DNA of 64,000 nucleotides, from contig CALGSW010000013.1 in assembly GCA_937901965.1 (NCBI GenBank), forward strand, positions 62,001-126,000, written 5' to 3'. This DNA comes from an uncultured Bacteroidota bacterium (GTDB taxonomy: Bacteria > Bacteroidota > Bacteroidia > Bacteroidales > UBA932). This document shows, one piece after another, positions 51,994 through 61,272 of this stretch; positions within the stretch are counted from its first letter, which is position 1, and the number at the start of each line of letters is the position of its first letter. The position numbers and the translations under genes were made by a program. Under the pieces are notes generated by a model. It was given only the letters and a program-made list of their open reading frames with translations, had not been told where the DNA came from and made no database searches.

Positions 51994-54621
51994 TTATAGT
52001 CCTGTCTTTTTCTTAATACTCCTGAGCCTGTCAAAAGCCTCAAGAGGTGATATTGTATTCAAATCTAAATCTTTAAGATCATCTCTGATAGAGGTCAGCA
52101 CCGGATCATCCAACTGAAAGAATGATAATTGGACAGAATCATCATTGAGAGTAACTCTTCGTTTGCCCCCCTTTGAGCCCTCTTTTGATTCAAGCTGCTT
52201 AAGCACCCTCTCTGCCCTTTTTACAACATCGGCCGGCATACCTGCCATACGGGCGACATGTATTCCAAAGCTGTGAGCAACGCCTCCGGGAACCAGTTTC
52301 CTCAAGAAGATTACCCGTTTGTCTACCTCCTTAACAGATATGTGATAGTTCTTTACTCTGGGGAAACTCTGTTCTAAATCATTAAGTTCATGATAATGAG
52401 TCGCGAAAAGAGTCTTTGCTCTGAATTTTGGGTGTTCATGCAGATATTCAACAATTGACCAGGCTATTGACATTCCGTCATAAGTGCTGGTTCCCCTGCC
52501 TATCTCGTCCAGCAGAACAAGAGACCTTCCTGAGAGGTTATGTAGAATTGTGGCTGTTTCAAGCATCTCTACCATAAAAGTACTCTCTCCCCTTGAGATG
52601 TTATCAGAGGCACCCACACGTGTGAAAATCTTGTCAACCATTCCAATTTCTGCACTCTCTGCCGGGACAAAGCTTCCTGCCTGTGCAAGCAGCACAATAA
52701 GAGCCGTTTGCCTAAGTAATGCACTTTTACCTGCCATGTTAGGCCCTGTTAAAATTATAATCTGCTGATTTTCAGAATCTAGCTCAATGTCGTTCGCAAC
52801 ATACTCCTCACCGGCAGGAAGTAGCTTTTCTATAACAGGGTGTCTTCCAGATTTAATTACAATAGAGTTTTTATCGCAGATATTTGGCCTATTATATTTG
52901 TTGACCTTTGCAAGTTCCGCAAAACCAGCGAGTAAGTCAATTCTCGCTAAAATTGTTGAATTTCTCTGTATTACAGATATGTTTTTTTGTATGAAAATCA
53001 CTATGTCAGAAAAAATGGCCTGCTCAATAGAGAGCATCTTCTCCTCGGCTCCCAATATCTTCTCCTCATACTCCTTCAACTCCTGAGTGATATATCTCTC
53101 AGCATTGACAAGCGTCTGTTTTCTTATCCACTCAGGCGGAACCTTCTCCTTGTGTGTGTTTCTTACCTCCAGATAATAGCCAAATACATTATTATAACTC
53201 ACTTTAAGAGATGAAATTCCGGTTCTCTCTGTCTCCCTCTCCTGAAGTTCGTTCAGGTACTCTTTACCATGCCTGGCTATATGTCTTAAACTGTCAAGCT
53301 CATCATTAACTCCCGATGCAACTATGTCTCCTTTACCAAATTGTGCCGCAGGTTCCGGGAGCAGTTCCCTCTCCAGTCTGTTTTTCAAGGCCGAACACTC
53401 ATCCAGCCCCTCTGAGAGCAATGTCAACTCATCTGCAAAAGAAAGCGATGAACCAGCAGAGATTTCCCTGCAAAGATTCTTTAAAGGATTCATCTGCTCA
53501 AGGCCTCTCTTCAGCTGTACCGCCTCTCTTGGGGAGATTCTTCCTGCAGCAGCCCTTGACACAACCCTCTCAAGGTCTCCTATTTCTGAAATGAGATTTC
53601 TGAGATGGGCGCGGCGGGTATTGTCATTATATAGTAATTCCACAATATTATGCCTGCTCTCCAGTTCGTTCAGACTTTTGACAGGCATTGCCAGCCAGTT
53701 CCTGAGAAGCCGCGCCCCCATGGGAGAGGTTGTTTTATCCACAACGGAGACGAGAGAGGCTCCTCCCTCTGCCTGGCTGCTGAATATCTCAAGATTCCTG
53801 AAAGTAAACTTGTCAATCCAGACATAATCCTCTTCATCAATACGAGATACAGAACAAAGGTGACTCAGGGAGCTGTGTCTTGTAAGCTCAAGGTAAAAAA
53901 GAATACTCCCGGCAGCAGTAATTGCAAGAGGCATTTCATCTATTCCAAACCCCTTAAGGCTGCTTACCTGCAGCTGCTCCAGAAGCTTCTCCCTTGCAGC
54001 ATCCTGTACAAAGGCCCACTCGTCCATAGGGGTTATGTATATATCCTTTCCAAACCTCTCTTCGAAACCCTGCCTGTAACCCTTCTGGAGAAGCACCTCC
54101 TTTGGAGCAAAGCTTGCGAGAAGCAGCTCTGCATAATCAAGGGAGCCCTGAGCAACCCGAAACGAACCTGTAGAGATATCCAAAAAGGCAATTCCAGCCC
54201 TGTCTTTGTCAAAATGGAGAGATGCCAGATAGTTATTCTCCTTCTGGCTCAGTAGCTGTTCATTATATGCAACACCCGGAGTAACCAGTTCAGTTATACC
54301 TCTTTTTACAATCTTTTTAGTAAGCTTTGGGTCTTCAAGCTGATCACACACAGCCACTCTGTATCCTGCTCTTACAAGTTTAGGCAGGTAACTGTCTATT
54401 GAATGGTGGGGAAAACCCGCAAGTTCAATAAACTGTGCAGATCCGTTCCCCCTCTTGGTGAGCACAATGCCAAGTACCGATGAGGCTGTTACAGCATCCT
54501 CCCCAAATGTCTCATAAAAGTCCCCTACACGAAAAAGCAAGATAGCATCCGGGTATTTCGCCTTTATGGAGAGATACTGCTTCATCAAAGGAGTTTCCAC
54601 TATATTCTTATCGCCCTTCAT
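51994..54621 (-). CDS. mutS: DNA mismatch repair protein MutS
   Basis: MutS recognises base mismatches and small loops. From ATG 54621 the protein is 875 residues. The mismatch-binding FRVGDFYETFGEDA holds the Phe-x-Glu wedge; Walker A GPNMAGKSALLRQTA is near residue 625, followed by LLDEIGRGTSTYDGMSIAWS (Walker B and signature) and the helix-turn-helix end AGMPADVVKRAERVLKQLES. The frame stays open for 141 bases upstream, but that part has no family resemblance and covers the divergent promoter region, so I reject the longer start. The ABC permease gene follows. Confidence 0.96.
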   Translation of the reverse strand: MKGDKNIVETPLMKQYLSIKAKYPDAILLFRVGDFYETFGEDAVTASSVLGIVLTKRGNGSAQFIELAGFPHHSIDSYLPKLVRAGYRVAVCDQLEDPKLTKKIVKRGITELVTPGVAYNEQLLSQKENNYLASLHFDKDRAGIAFLDISTGSFRVAQGSLDYAELLLASFAPKEVLLQKGYRQGFEERFGKDIYITPMDEWAFVQDAAREKLLEQLQVSSLKGFGIDEMPLAITAAGSILFYLELTRHSSLSHLCSVSRIDEEDYVWIDKFTFRNLEIFSSQAEGGASLVSVVDKTTSPMGARLLRNWLAMPVKSLNELESRHNIVELLYNDNTRRAHLRNLISEIGDLERVVSRAAAGRISPREAVQLKRGLEQMNPLKNLCREISAGSSLSFADELTLLSEGLDECSALKNRLERELLPEPAAQFGKGDIVASGVNDELDSLRHIARHGKEYLNELQERETERTGISSLKVSYNNVFGYYLEVRNTHKEKVPPEWIRKQTLVNAERYITQELKEYEEKILGAEEKMLSIEQAIFSDIVIFIQKNISVIQRNSTILARIDLLAGFAELAKVNKYNRPNICDKNSIVIKSGRHPVIEKLLPAGEEYVANDIELDSENQQIIILTGPNMAGKSALLRQTALIVLLAQAGSFVPAESAEIGMVDKIFTRVGASDNISRGESTFMVEMLETATILHNLSGRSLVLLDEIGRGTSTYDGMSIAWSIVEYLHEHPKFRAKTLFATHYHELNDLEQSFPRVKNYHISVKEVDKRVIFLRKLVPGGVAHSFGIHVARMAGMPADVVKRAERVLKQLESKEGSKGGKRRVTLNDDSVQLSFFQLDDPVLTSIRDDLKDLDLNTISPLEAFDRLRSIKKKTGL

Positions 54622-54626
54622 CTCTA

Positions 54627-54634
54627 CAAAAATA
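54627..54634 (-). promoter_or_regulatory. Candidate -7 box for mutS
   Basis: On the minus strand TATTTTTG fits TAnnTTTG, six bases upstream of ATG 54621, giving a very short leader. It lies within 23 bases of the divergent hydrolase -7 box. Confidence 0.3.
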
Positions 54635-54656
54635 GATATATTTTGCTTCAAAACTC

Positions 54657-54664
54657 TATCTTTG
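54657..54664 (+). promoter_or_regulatory. Candidate -7 box for the serine hydrolase gene
   Basis: TATCTTTG fits TAnnTTTG, with initiation expected about 23 bases before ATG 54692. No -33 box at the usual spacing. Confidence 0.35.
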
Positions 54665-54691
54665 TATATTATCAAACAATTATAATCGACT

Positions 54692-55846
54692 ATGAAAATC
54701 ACTCGTTTTACAGCTCTGCTGTCGGCCATGGGACTAATGGTTATGGCAACAACTTTCTGCACCCCTTCCAGAGAGACTCTGGCAAAGGAGGAGATGACAA
54801 AAGCAATGGAGAAAAATTCTGCAGTAGGACTTGCTGTTGCAGTTGTAAAGGGGGGTGAGATAATATATACACAATCATTTGGTTATAAGAACCTTGAGGA
54901 TAGTACACTGCTTGCAGAGGGTGATGTTTTCCGCATTGCCTCAATATCAAAATCGTTCACAACAACAGCTCTTCTCACATTAATGGAGAAGGGGCTTATA
55001 AGCCTTGATCAGGATGTAAGCGAACTTACCGGATTCCCGGTAAGAAATCCGGGATTTCCTGAAAAAGTGATAACAGTAAAGATGCTTCTCTCTCATACCT
55101 CATCACTAAACGATAGCCAGGGATACTTCAACCTTGACATTATCAATCCGGAAAAGAATAAGGAATATGCCAAGAGCTACAATCCATATGAACCCGGAAC
55201 ACAATACGAATATTGTAATCTGGGATTCAATACTCTGGGGGCAATCGCAGAAAAACTTGCCGGAGAGAGGTTTGATCAGTTTGTACGCCATACAGTTCTG
55301 GAGCCTCTGGGCCTTTACGCCTCGTTCAATCCGGACTCACTTGACAGGACAAAGTATGTTACTCTTTATGACTCAATTCCCGTTCCGCAACCCGCTGCAT
55401 ATGTGAGCCGGGCAAAACAGCTGGACAGCGGTTATGTAATGGGTTACAGTACCCCTCTTTTCAGCCCTACAGGAGGTATGAAAATATCGGCAACAGACCT
55501 TGCAAAATATATGATTATGCATATGAATTACGGAGCAATTGCAGACGGGAAAAGAGTGATTTCGGAAGAGACATCTCGCCTGATGCAGAGCCCTGTGGTT
55601 GAAACAGGAGAGGGAGAGACCTATGGTCTTGCTCTCAGACAAAGTAAGAACTTCATACCGGGAGAGGTAATGGTGGGGCACACCGGATCTGCCTATGGTC
55701 TTTACAGTGCAATGTTCTTTGAGCCGGAGAAGAAGTTTGGGATAGTTTTAATTACTAACGGATGCAATCCTGTATATGAGGGTGGATTTGTTAACATACA
55801 GACCGATGTTGCAAGAGCACTCTATAACATTTTCATAAAAGAGTAG
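54692..55846 (+). CDS. Serine hydrolase of the beta-lactamase/PBP4* (S12) family
   Basis: A 384-residue exported protein. The signal segment (about 1-22) ends near Cys23 (ATTFC); this is a poor lipobox, so lipidation is uncertain. The catalytic Ser84-x-x-Lys87 is in RIASISKSFT. The tyrosine motif Tyr-x-Asn occurs in the TQYEYCNLG region near 170, and HTG replaces KTG in MVGHTGSAYG near 320. HTG is typical of esterase, D-peptidase and carnitine-type members, so true beta-lactamase activity should not be assumed. It is divergent from mutS, and a glycosyltransferase gene follows directly. Confidence 0.9.
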   Translation: MKITRFTALLSAMGLMVMATTFCTPSRETLAKEEMTKAMEKNSAVGLAVAVVKGGEIIYTQSFGYKNLEDSTLLAEGDVFRIASISKSFTTTALLTLMEKGLISLDQDVSELTGFPVRNPGFPEKVITVKMLLSHTSSLNDSQGYFNLDIINPEKNKEYAKSYNPYEPGTQYEYCNLGFNTLGAIAEKLAGERFDQFVRHTVLEPLGLYASFNPDSLDRTKYVTLYDSIPVPQPAAYVSRAKQLDSGYVMGYSTPLFSPTGGMKISATDLAKYMIMHMNYGAIADGKRVISEETSRLMQSPVVETGEGETYGLALRQSKNFIPGEVMVGHTGSAYGLYSAMFFEPEKKFGIVLITNGCNPVYEGGFVNIQTDVARALYNIFIKE

Positions 55847-55857
55847 ACTTGTCTGCT

Positions 55858-57150
55858 ATGGAGAGGAGAAAGGTATTAATAATTACCTATTACTGGCCAC
55901 CTTCAGGAGGGTCGGGAGTACAAAGATGGCTTAAGTTTACCAAATACCTCAGGGAGTTTGGATGGGAGCCGGTAATATACACCCCGGCAAATCCGGAGCT
56001 CATGGCTGTGGATAACTCTCTTGCCGCAGAGATTCCAGCGGGAGTCCAGGTAATCAGAAGAGATATTCTGGAGCCCTATTCTATATACAGAGCCCTTACC
56101 GGGAAGAAAAAGGGCGACATTAAGCCCGGATTTATAAATACCGGCGGAGGCACATCCCTATTCATAAGAAGCAACCTCTTCATCCCGGACCCAAAATGTC
56201 TCTGGATAGCCCCTTCAAAAAGGTTCCTCAAAAGGTGGCTCAGAGAGAATCCTGTTGATGCTATAGTGAGCACCGGCCCGCCACATTCAATGCACCTTAT
56301 CGCAAAGGGTGTGGCAAAATCGCTTAAAATTCCTTGGATAGCAGACTTCCGCGACCCGTGGACAAAGATGTTCACCTTCAAGTATATGAAATATTCAGCA
56401 CCGGTTAAAGCCTTGCATACGTTACTGGAGAGGAGCGTTGTAAAGGGGGCCGATGTTGTGCTTACAGTTACATCTACCATTGCCGGGGAGCTTGAGGAGG
56501 TGAGGAGTGGTGAAGTGCCTGTCATAACAAATGGCTACGATCCGGCTGACTTCCCTAAGGGAGAGGCCAGGCTTGATAAGATGTTCTCATTAACATACAC
56601 AGGCCTGTTTGTGAAGAGTCAGAATCCGGCTATACTATGGGATATCCTCTCAAAATGGGTTAAACGGGACCCTGAATTTGCGTCGGTTTTAAAGATACGT
56701 CTTGTGGGTCATACAGATGGGGCTATTTTGCAATCCATTGAGGAGGCAGAACTCACACCATACCTTGAAAGAATCGATTACATGTCTCACGATAAAGTGA
56801 CCGAGCTTCAGAGCAGTTCTCAGCTATTGCTTTTGTCAGGAGGCATGGAGCCGGAAAGCAGAGGTATTCTTACAGGAAAATTCTTTGAATACCTGGCAGC
56901 AAGAAGACCTATACTCGGCTTTGGACCAAAAGGGGGAGATATGGATATTGCCCTCGGGGAGAGCGAGGGGGGAGCAATGTTTGACTACGATGACGTGAGT
57001 GGGTGCAGAAGATGGCTGGAGGATAGATATGCCGAATATCTTTCGGGTGCGGTACCACCAGCTGACGGGAACATTGAAAAGTACTCCAGAAAAGAGTTAA
57101 CAAGGAGGCTAGCCCTCATACTTGACGAGATAACAAGAGAAAGAAAGTGA
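55858..57150 (+). CDS. Glycosyltransferase, GT4-like
   Basis: A 430-residue GT-B fold protein. The N-terminal half opens with VLIITYYWPPSGGSGVQRWLKF, the acceptor-side glycine loop of GT4-type enzymes, and has DAIVSTGPPHSMHLIAKG and IPWIADFRDPW. The C-terminal half has LTYTGLFVKSQNP, a region like the donor site with GILTGKFFEYLAARRPILGF, including the Glu-x7-Glu-like acidic pair. I use ATG 55858; the TTG nine bases upstream is less likely. It is one base from the YfhO gene, suggesting a shared glycan or lipid-carrier step. Sugar unknown. Confidence 0.88.
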   Translation: MERRKVLIITYYWPPSGGSGVQRWLKFTKYLREFGWEPVIYTPANPELMAVDNSLAAEIPAGVQVIRRDILEPYSIYRALTGKKKGDIKPGFINTGGGTSLFIRSNLFIPDPKCLWIAPSKRFLKRWLRENPVDAIVSTGPPHSMHLIAKGVAKSLKIPWIADFRDPWTKMFTFKYMKYSAPVKALHTLLERSVVKGADVVLTVTSTIAGELEEVRSGEVPVITNGYDPADFPKGEARLDKMFSLTYTGLFVKSQNPAILWDILSKWVKRDPEFASVLKIRLVGHTDGAILQSIEEAELTPYLERIDYMSHDKVTELQSSSQLLLLSGGMEPESRGILTGKFFEYLAARRPILGFGPKGGDMDIALGESEGGAMFDYDDVSGCRRWLEDRYAEYLSGAVPPADGNIEKYSRKELTRRLALILDEITRERK

Positions 57151-57151
57151 T

Positions 57152-59692
57152 ATGAAAAATCTGAAAATATGGCTGCCGTACGTGGCTGCTATCGCGCTGT
57201 TTTATGTGCTTGCATACATGTTCACACCTCAGGTCTTCTCCGGAAAGGTTGTGAATCAGGGAGACATTGCCTCATGGAGAGGAATGGCAAATGAAATAAT
57301 ACAGTACAACGAATCACACCCTGAAGAAGATCCGGCTCTCTGGACAAACTCAATGTTTTCCGGGATGCCTGCCACCACAATATCAGTAGTTTATGACGGA
57401 GACTACACAGACATATTTTACAAAGCTATTCACAAGCTTACAGGTGAGAGACCTCCCAGTTATCTCCTTATAAGTATGGTGGGTGCCTTTCTCCTGTTTC
57501 TGTCGTTTGGAGTAAATCCATGGTTGTCAATAGTGGGTGCCATAGCTGTTTCGTTTGCAAGTTATAATATGCAGATAATTCAGGTGGGTCACAACTCAAA
57601 GATGGTCGCCATTGCTTTTATGCCATGGGTCCTTGCAGCAGTAGTCTATGCTTACAGAAAGAAGGCTTTGCTGGGTGCAATTCTGTTTGCATTTGCCCTG
57701 AGTTTTCAGATTAAGGCAAACCATCCGCAAATAACTTACTATTTGGCTATTATTGTTTTAGGCTATGGTTTTGCTCAGCTTTACAATCACATAATTGAGA
57801 AGAAATTTGTGAAGTTCCTTAAAGTCTCTGCATTGCTGCTGGTGATGGGGGCATTAGGTATAGCAACCAACATAAACCACCTGTGGCCTACATACGAGTA
57901 CTCAAAATATACTATGAGGGGCGGCTCAGAGCTGGCAAAAGAGCAGGGGAAACAGCAGGAGGGGCTGGATATTGGGTATGCAACCAGCTGGTCATATAGC
58001 CCGGAAGAGACTCCAAACCTTTTTATACCTAACTTCAATGGTGGGGCGTCGGCAGGGGAGCTGGACAGAGAGTCGGCTACATATAAAACCCTCAAGGGTG
58101 GTGGTTTTCAGGGGGCAGATCAGATTATTAAACAGATGCCTCTCTACTGGGGACCTCAGCCATTTACTGCAGGGCCTATGTATCTTGGTGCTGTAATGGT
58201 CTTTCTGTTTATTCTGGCACTATTCATGATGGGGGGTGCCATAAAATGGTGGGCGCTGATAGTTACGCTTCTTGCCATACTGCTTTCATGGGGGTCAAAC
58301 TTTTTGCCTCTCACAGAATTTTTCTTCAGGCACATCCCTATGTATAACAAGTTCCGGACGGTCTCCATGGTCCTTGTGATCCTTCAGGTGATGGTACCGC
58401 TAATGGGAATACTGGTTGTGGACAAATTGATTAAAAACAATGAATCAGGTGGAGTAGAAAGCAAGAAATTTAAGATCTCTGTCATCGGGGCTCTGATACT
58501 TACAGCCGGTTTTGCTCTGCTTGTTATGCTGATTCCTTCTATCGCAGGGTCGTTCACATCTGCAGGCGACGGCAATCTTCCGGCGGAGATTCAGGCCTCA
58601 CTTGCAGTTGACAGGGCCTCGCTGCTCTCATCTGATGCACTACGCTCGCTGTTCTATATTCTAGCAACAGCTGCGCTTTTGTGGTATATGTTTGGCAGAA
58701 AGAGGGACGCTGCAAAGGCCGGTGGTTTGTCGGCGGATAAAACGAGACTTATTGTATATAGTGTAATCGGTCTACTTGTCCTTGCAGATATGTGGGGAGC
58801 CGGAAAGAGATACCTTAATGATTCACATTTTATTAAAAACAGGGAGTTTGAGCAGCAGTATGCTCTCCGCCCGGTTGATAATGTGATACTACAGGACAAA
58901 GACCCTAACTACAGAGTTCTGGATCTAAGTATAAACACATTCAACGACTCACACGTTAGCTACCATCACAAAACCATTGGCGGCTACAGTCCGGCAAAGC
59001 TTCAGAGGTATCAGGACATGATAGATTATCATATTATGCCTGAAATGCAGAAAATTGCAAAGTCAATGTCCGGGATAAAGACTCTTGAAGAGGCACAGAT
59101 AATGGTTGATCAACTTGCGATACCGGCTCTTAATATGCTTAACTCAAAGTACATAGTAATAGGTGCCGATAATCCGCCTCTTCTCAACAATAACGCTATG
59201 GGTAACTGTTGGTTTGTTGACTCTGTTGCATGGGCAGGCAGTAATCTGGATGAAATTAATTCAATTGCAAAGTTTGACCTTAGGAAAATAGCCATTATTT
59301 CAGAGGAGTTCAGGGCAGCGGCAGAAAGCAAAACAATTGCCGACTCGCCTGCATTTGAGGATGTAATAAGGCTCACAAGCTACTCTCCAAACAAACTCAC
59401 CTATGAGTGCGAAGTCTCATCAGACAGGGTTGCAGTGTTTAGCGAGGTGTGGTATCCGGCCGGATGGATTGCAACTATTGACGGGAAACCTGCGGATATT
59501 GTCAGAGCTGACTACACTTTAAGAGCTCTTAAGGTTCCTGCTGGAAGTAAAAGTATTGAATTTGAATTCAGACCGGATTCATTCTACAAAGGAGCAAACT
59601 ACTCTAGAATTGCTTCCGGAGTGCTTCTGATTCTACTTGCTTTAGGGGTGGGGCTGGAGGTATTCAGACGCGGCAGGGGCAAGAGCCTTTGA
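57152..59692 (+). CDS. YfhO family polytopic membrane protein
   Basis: An 846-residue inner-membrane protein of the YfhO family. VSLAYMFTPQVFSG-like text at the first loop (FTPQVFSGKVVNQGD), SMFSGMPATTISVVYDGDY near residue 68 and about a dozen helices up to residue 560 are typical. The C-terminal periplasmic part has FSEVWYPAGWIATIDGKPADI near 765, a strong family signature, and a last helix near 825. Gram-positive YfhO glycosylates teichoic acid; by analogy it may move a sugar from a lipid carrier. The glycosyltransferase gene ends one base upstream. The 3' end overlaps ppa by 29 bases. Confidence 0.9.
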   Translation: MKNLKIWLPYVAAIALFYVLAYMFTPQVFSGKVVNQGDIASWRGMANEIIQYNESHPEEDPALWTNSMFSGMPATTISVVYDGDYTDIFYKAIHKLTGERPPSYLLISMVGAFLLFLSFGVNPWLSIVGAIAVSFASYNMQIIQVGHNSKMVAIAFMPWVLAAVVYAYRKKALLGAILFAFALSFQIKANHPQITYYLAIIVLGYGFAQLYNHIIEKKFVKFLKVSALLLVMGALGIATNINHLWPTYEYSKYTMRGGSELAKEQGKQQEGLDIGYATSWSYSPEETPNLFIPNFNGGASAGELDRESATYKTLKGGGFQGADQIIKQMPLYWGPQPFTAGPMYLGAVMVFLFILALFMMGGAIKWWALIVTLLAILLSWGSNFLPLTEFFFRHIPMYNKFRTVSMVLVILQVMVPLMGILVVDKLIKNNESGGVESKKFKISVIGALILTAGFALLVMLIPSIAGSFTSAGDGNLPAEIQASLAVDRASLLSSDALRSLFYILATAALLWYMFGRKRDAAKAGGLSADKTRLIVYSVIGLLVLADMWGAGKRYLNDSHFIKNREFEQQYALRPVDNVILQDKDPNYRVLDLSINTFNDSHVSYHHKTIGGYSPAKLQRYQDMIDYHIMPEMQKIAKSMSGIKTLEEAQIMVDQLAIPALNMLNSKYIVIGADNPPLLNNNAMGNCWFVDSVAWAGSNLDEINSIAKFDLRKIAIISEEFRAAAESKTIADSPAFEDVIRLTSYSPNKLTYECEVSSDRVAVFSEVWYPAGWIATIDGKPADIVRADYTLRALKVPAGSKSIEFEFRPDSFYKGANYSRIASGVLLILLALGVGLEVFRRGRGKSL

Positions 59693-60224
59693 ATAACTTG
59701 TCGTAGAGTTCAAATGCCTCGTTAAGAATCTTAATGGCGGTGCGTTTGTCAAGGAACTTCTCAACAACTACAGTTTTGTTCTCAAGTTTTTTGTAATCTT
59801 CAAAAAAACTGAACATCTCTGAAATTGAGTGATTAGGAAGTTCAGATATGTCATTAAAATGGCTTACACTCGGGTCACCGGCTGCCACTGCAATGATTTT
59901 ATCATCTGCCTCACCTCCGTCAAGCATTCTCATAACCCCAATAACCTTTGCCGGTACAATTGTAAGCGGGACTACCTCAATCTGAGACAGGATAAGAATG
60001 TCAAGAGGGTCTTTATCACCACAATAGGTTTGAGGGATGAATCCGTAGTTAGCAGGGTAGTATACAGATGTGTACAAAACCCGGTCAAGTCTGAGCAGTC
60101 CGCTCTCCTTGTCAAGCTCATATTTTGCTCTGCTTCCTTTGGGAATCTCAATTACTCCGTTTACAATATTTGGAAGTTTATCTCCTGGCGAAACACAGTG
60201 CCAGGGATTGAAACTGTTTGTCAT
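59664..60224 (-). CDS. ppa: Inorganic pyrophosphatase
   Basis: Hydrolyses pyrophosphate to phosphate and drives biosynthesis. The 186-residue soluble family I enzyme has EIPKGSRAKYELDKESG (residues 26-42), YYPANYGFIPQTYCGDKDPLD with the metal ligands Asp70, Asp72 and Asp75, and DKIIAV near 107. The C-terminus carries a short Cys-rich tail, SCPCRV. Its last 29 bases overlap the yfhO-like gene on the other strand. Confidence 0.95.
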   Translation of the reverse strand: MTNSFNPWHCVSPGDKLPNIVNGVIEIPKGSRAKYELDKESGLLRLDRVLYTSVYYPANYGFIPQTYCGDKDPLDILILSQIEVVPLTIVPAKVIGVMRMLDGGEADDKIIAVAAGDPSVSHFNDISELPNHSISEMFSFFEDYKKLENKTVVVEKFLDKRTAIKILNEAFELYDKLFKGSCPCRV

Positions 60225-60246
60225 AGCTGTCTTTTAGGTTAATGTT

Positions 60247-60254
60247 CAAAATTA
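60247..60254 (-). promoter_or_regulatory. Candidate -7 box for ppa
   Basis: On the minus strand TAATTTTG fits TAnnTTTG, with initiation about 18 bases before the ppa ATG. No -33 box is evident. Confidence 0.3.
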
Positions 60255-60267
60255 CAAAAAGAGTGGT

Positions 60268-60275
60268 TATCTTTG
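60268..60275 (+). promoter_or_regulatory. Candidate -7 box for the small membrane proteins
   Basis: TATCTTTG fits TAnnTTTG and ends nine bases before ATG 60285, giving a leader of about five bases. Confidence 0.3.
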
Positions 60276-60284
60276 CACTAAATT

Positions 60285-60704
60285 ATGAATAAGAGCAAAA
60301 AGATAATATTCAACAACTCACTGCCTGCAAATGTTGCAGCAGCAGCTCTTATTGTTGTAATTGCCATTCTTACATTAATCACTACACCTTATGGTGTGGC
60401 TCAAAAAACAGGTACAGCAACAGACGGATATGCTTATACTGCTAGTTTTCAAAGTCATGGCTCAATGCTCTCCTCGTCGTCTGCCTCAGTTCCGGCAATA
60501 ACAGAGACACCGCAGGCTGCACCGGCAGCAAAGAGTGGAGGCTCATTTATGTTTGTTAAATTATCTGCCTCATCACTACTGAAGCAAAGAGATATTGAAA
60601 ACATATACAGAAAAGCAACAGTAATTTCAGGAGAGGCTAAGTCCGCTTCGCTGGAGCCACTTAAAAGGTATTTCGTCTTCGCAATCAGAGAGATTATAAT
60701 TTAG
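60285..60704 (+). CDS. Small single-helix membrane protein, unknown
   Basis: A 139-residue protein with one membrane helix (about 15-34; NVAAAALIVVIAILTLITTP). A low-complexity Ser/Ala/Pro stretch follows (about 55-87; SSSSASVPAITETPQAAPAA), then a C-terminal basic helix-rich part (LLKQRDIENIYRKATVIS). I do not recognise a family. The next gene, on the same strand 52 bases on, is also an unrecognised membrane protein, so they may work together. Confidence 0.6.
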   Translation: MNKSKKIIFNNSLPANVAAAALIVVIAILTLITTPYGVAQKTGTATDGYAYTASFQSHGSMLSSSSASVPAITETPQAAPAAKSGGSFMFVKLSASSLLKQRDIENIYRKATVISGEAKSASLEPLKRYFVFAIREIII

Positions 60705-60756
60705 TTCAGGTCTTAGAAAAAGAGTTTCCATTTATTAATTTTTTTAAGACTAAAAT

Positions 60757-61260
60757 ATGAACACAGATAATATCACAACAAATGATGTGAGAGAGATTTC
60801 ACATCCACAGGTTGCCAAAAGGGCAAACATTACAATAATTACATCATCGCTAATTCTTATTCTGGCAGGAATCATTGCACTGGTTCTGTGGTCAGCCACA
60901 GCAGGAGCTGTAATAATAGTTGCCGGAGCAATAACCTACTTAATTAAACCAAAAATTGAGGTATATGAACCTACCGGCTGTCATATTGGAAGGAGAACAT
61001 TTTATGTTACCTCTGAAAAAAGTCAGGCAATCAAGACAATACTTGAAGGAGAACTTAATGACTCCGTAGAGGCTCTTCAATTCCTGCAGCAGGGAGGAAC
61101 AAGACTTGATGTTCTTTTAACAAAAGACAAGGATTTTGCCGCATGGCAACTCTTCCATTTTGTACCTCACAAATATGAGCCAATGAGTAAAGTGTACACA
61201 CTTACCGGCCCTCCGGCAGTACAATTCGCCAGATTTATTGACAGGTCTGCAAAAGTCTGA
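60757..61260 (+). CDS. Small two-helix membrane protein, unknown
   Basis: A 167-residue protein with two adjacent membrane helices (about 25-45 and 48-66) and a soluble C-terminal domain (about 70-167) that includes YEPTGCHIGRRTFYV, LQFLQQGGTRLDVLLTKDKDFAAWQLF and FVPHKYEPMSKVY. The soluble part looks like a compact alpha/beta domain with no motif I can name. It ends 12 bases before the converging NSS transporter gene. Confidence 0.65.
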   Translation: MNTDNITTNDVREISHPQVAKRANITIITSSLILILAGIIALVLWSATAGAVIIVAGAITYLIKPKIEVYEPTGCHIGRRTFYVTSEKSQAIKTILEGELNDSVEALQFLQQGGTRLDVLLTKDKDFAAWQLFHFVPHKYEPMSKVYTLTGPPAVQFARFIDRSAKV

Positions 61261-61272
61261 CCCGGCAGAGCA

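Noticed and set aside
53650..54255. A 201-codon + strand frame inside mutS
   Set aside because: Antisense shadow of MutS with no recognisable sequence features.
54622..54762. Upstream extension of the mutS reading frame by 47 residues
   Set aside because: It has no MutS similarity and overlaps the divergent promoter region; MutS begins well at MKGDKNIVE (ATG 54621).
54692..55846. Calling the serine hydrolase a beta-lactamase resistance gene
   Set aside because: It has HTG in place of KTG and lies in a housekeeping setting; only family membership is supported.
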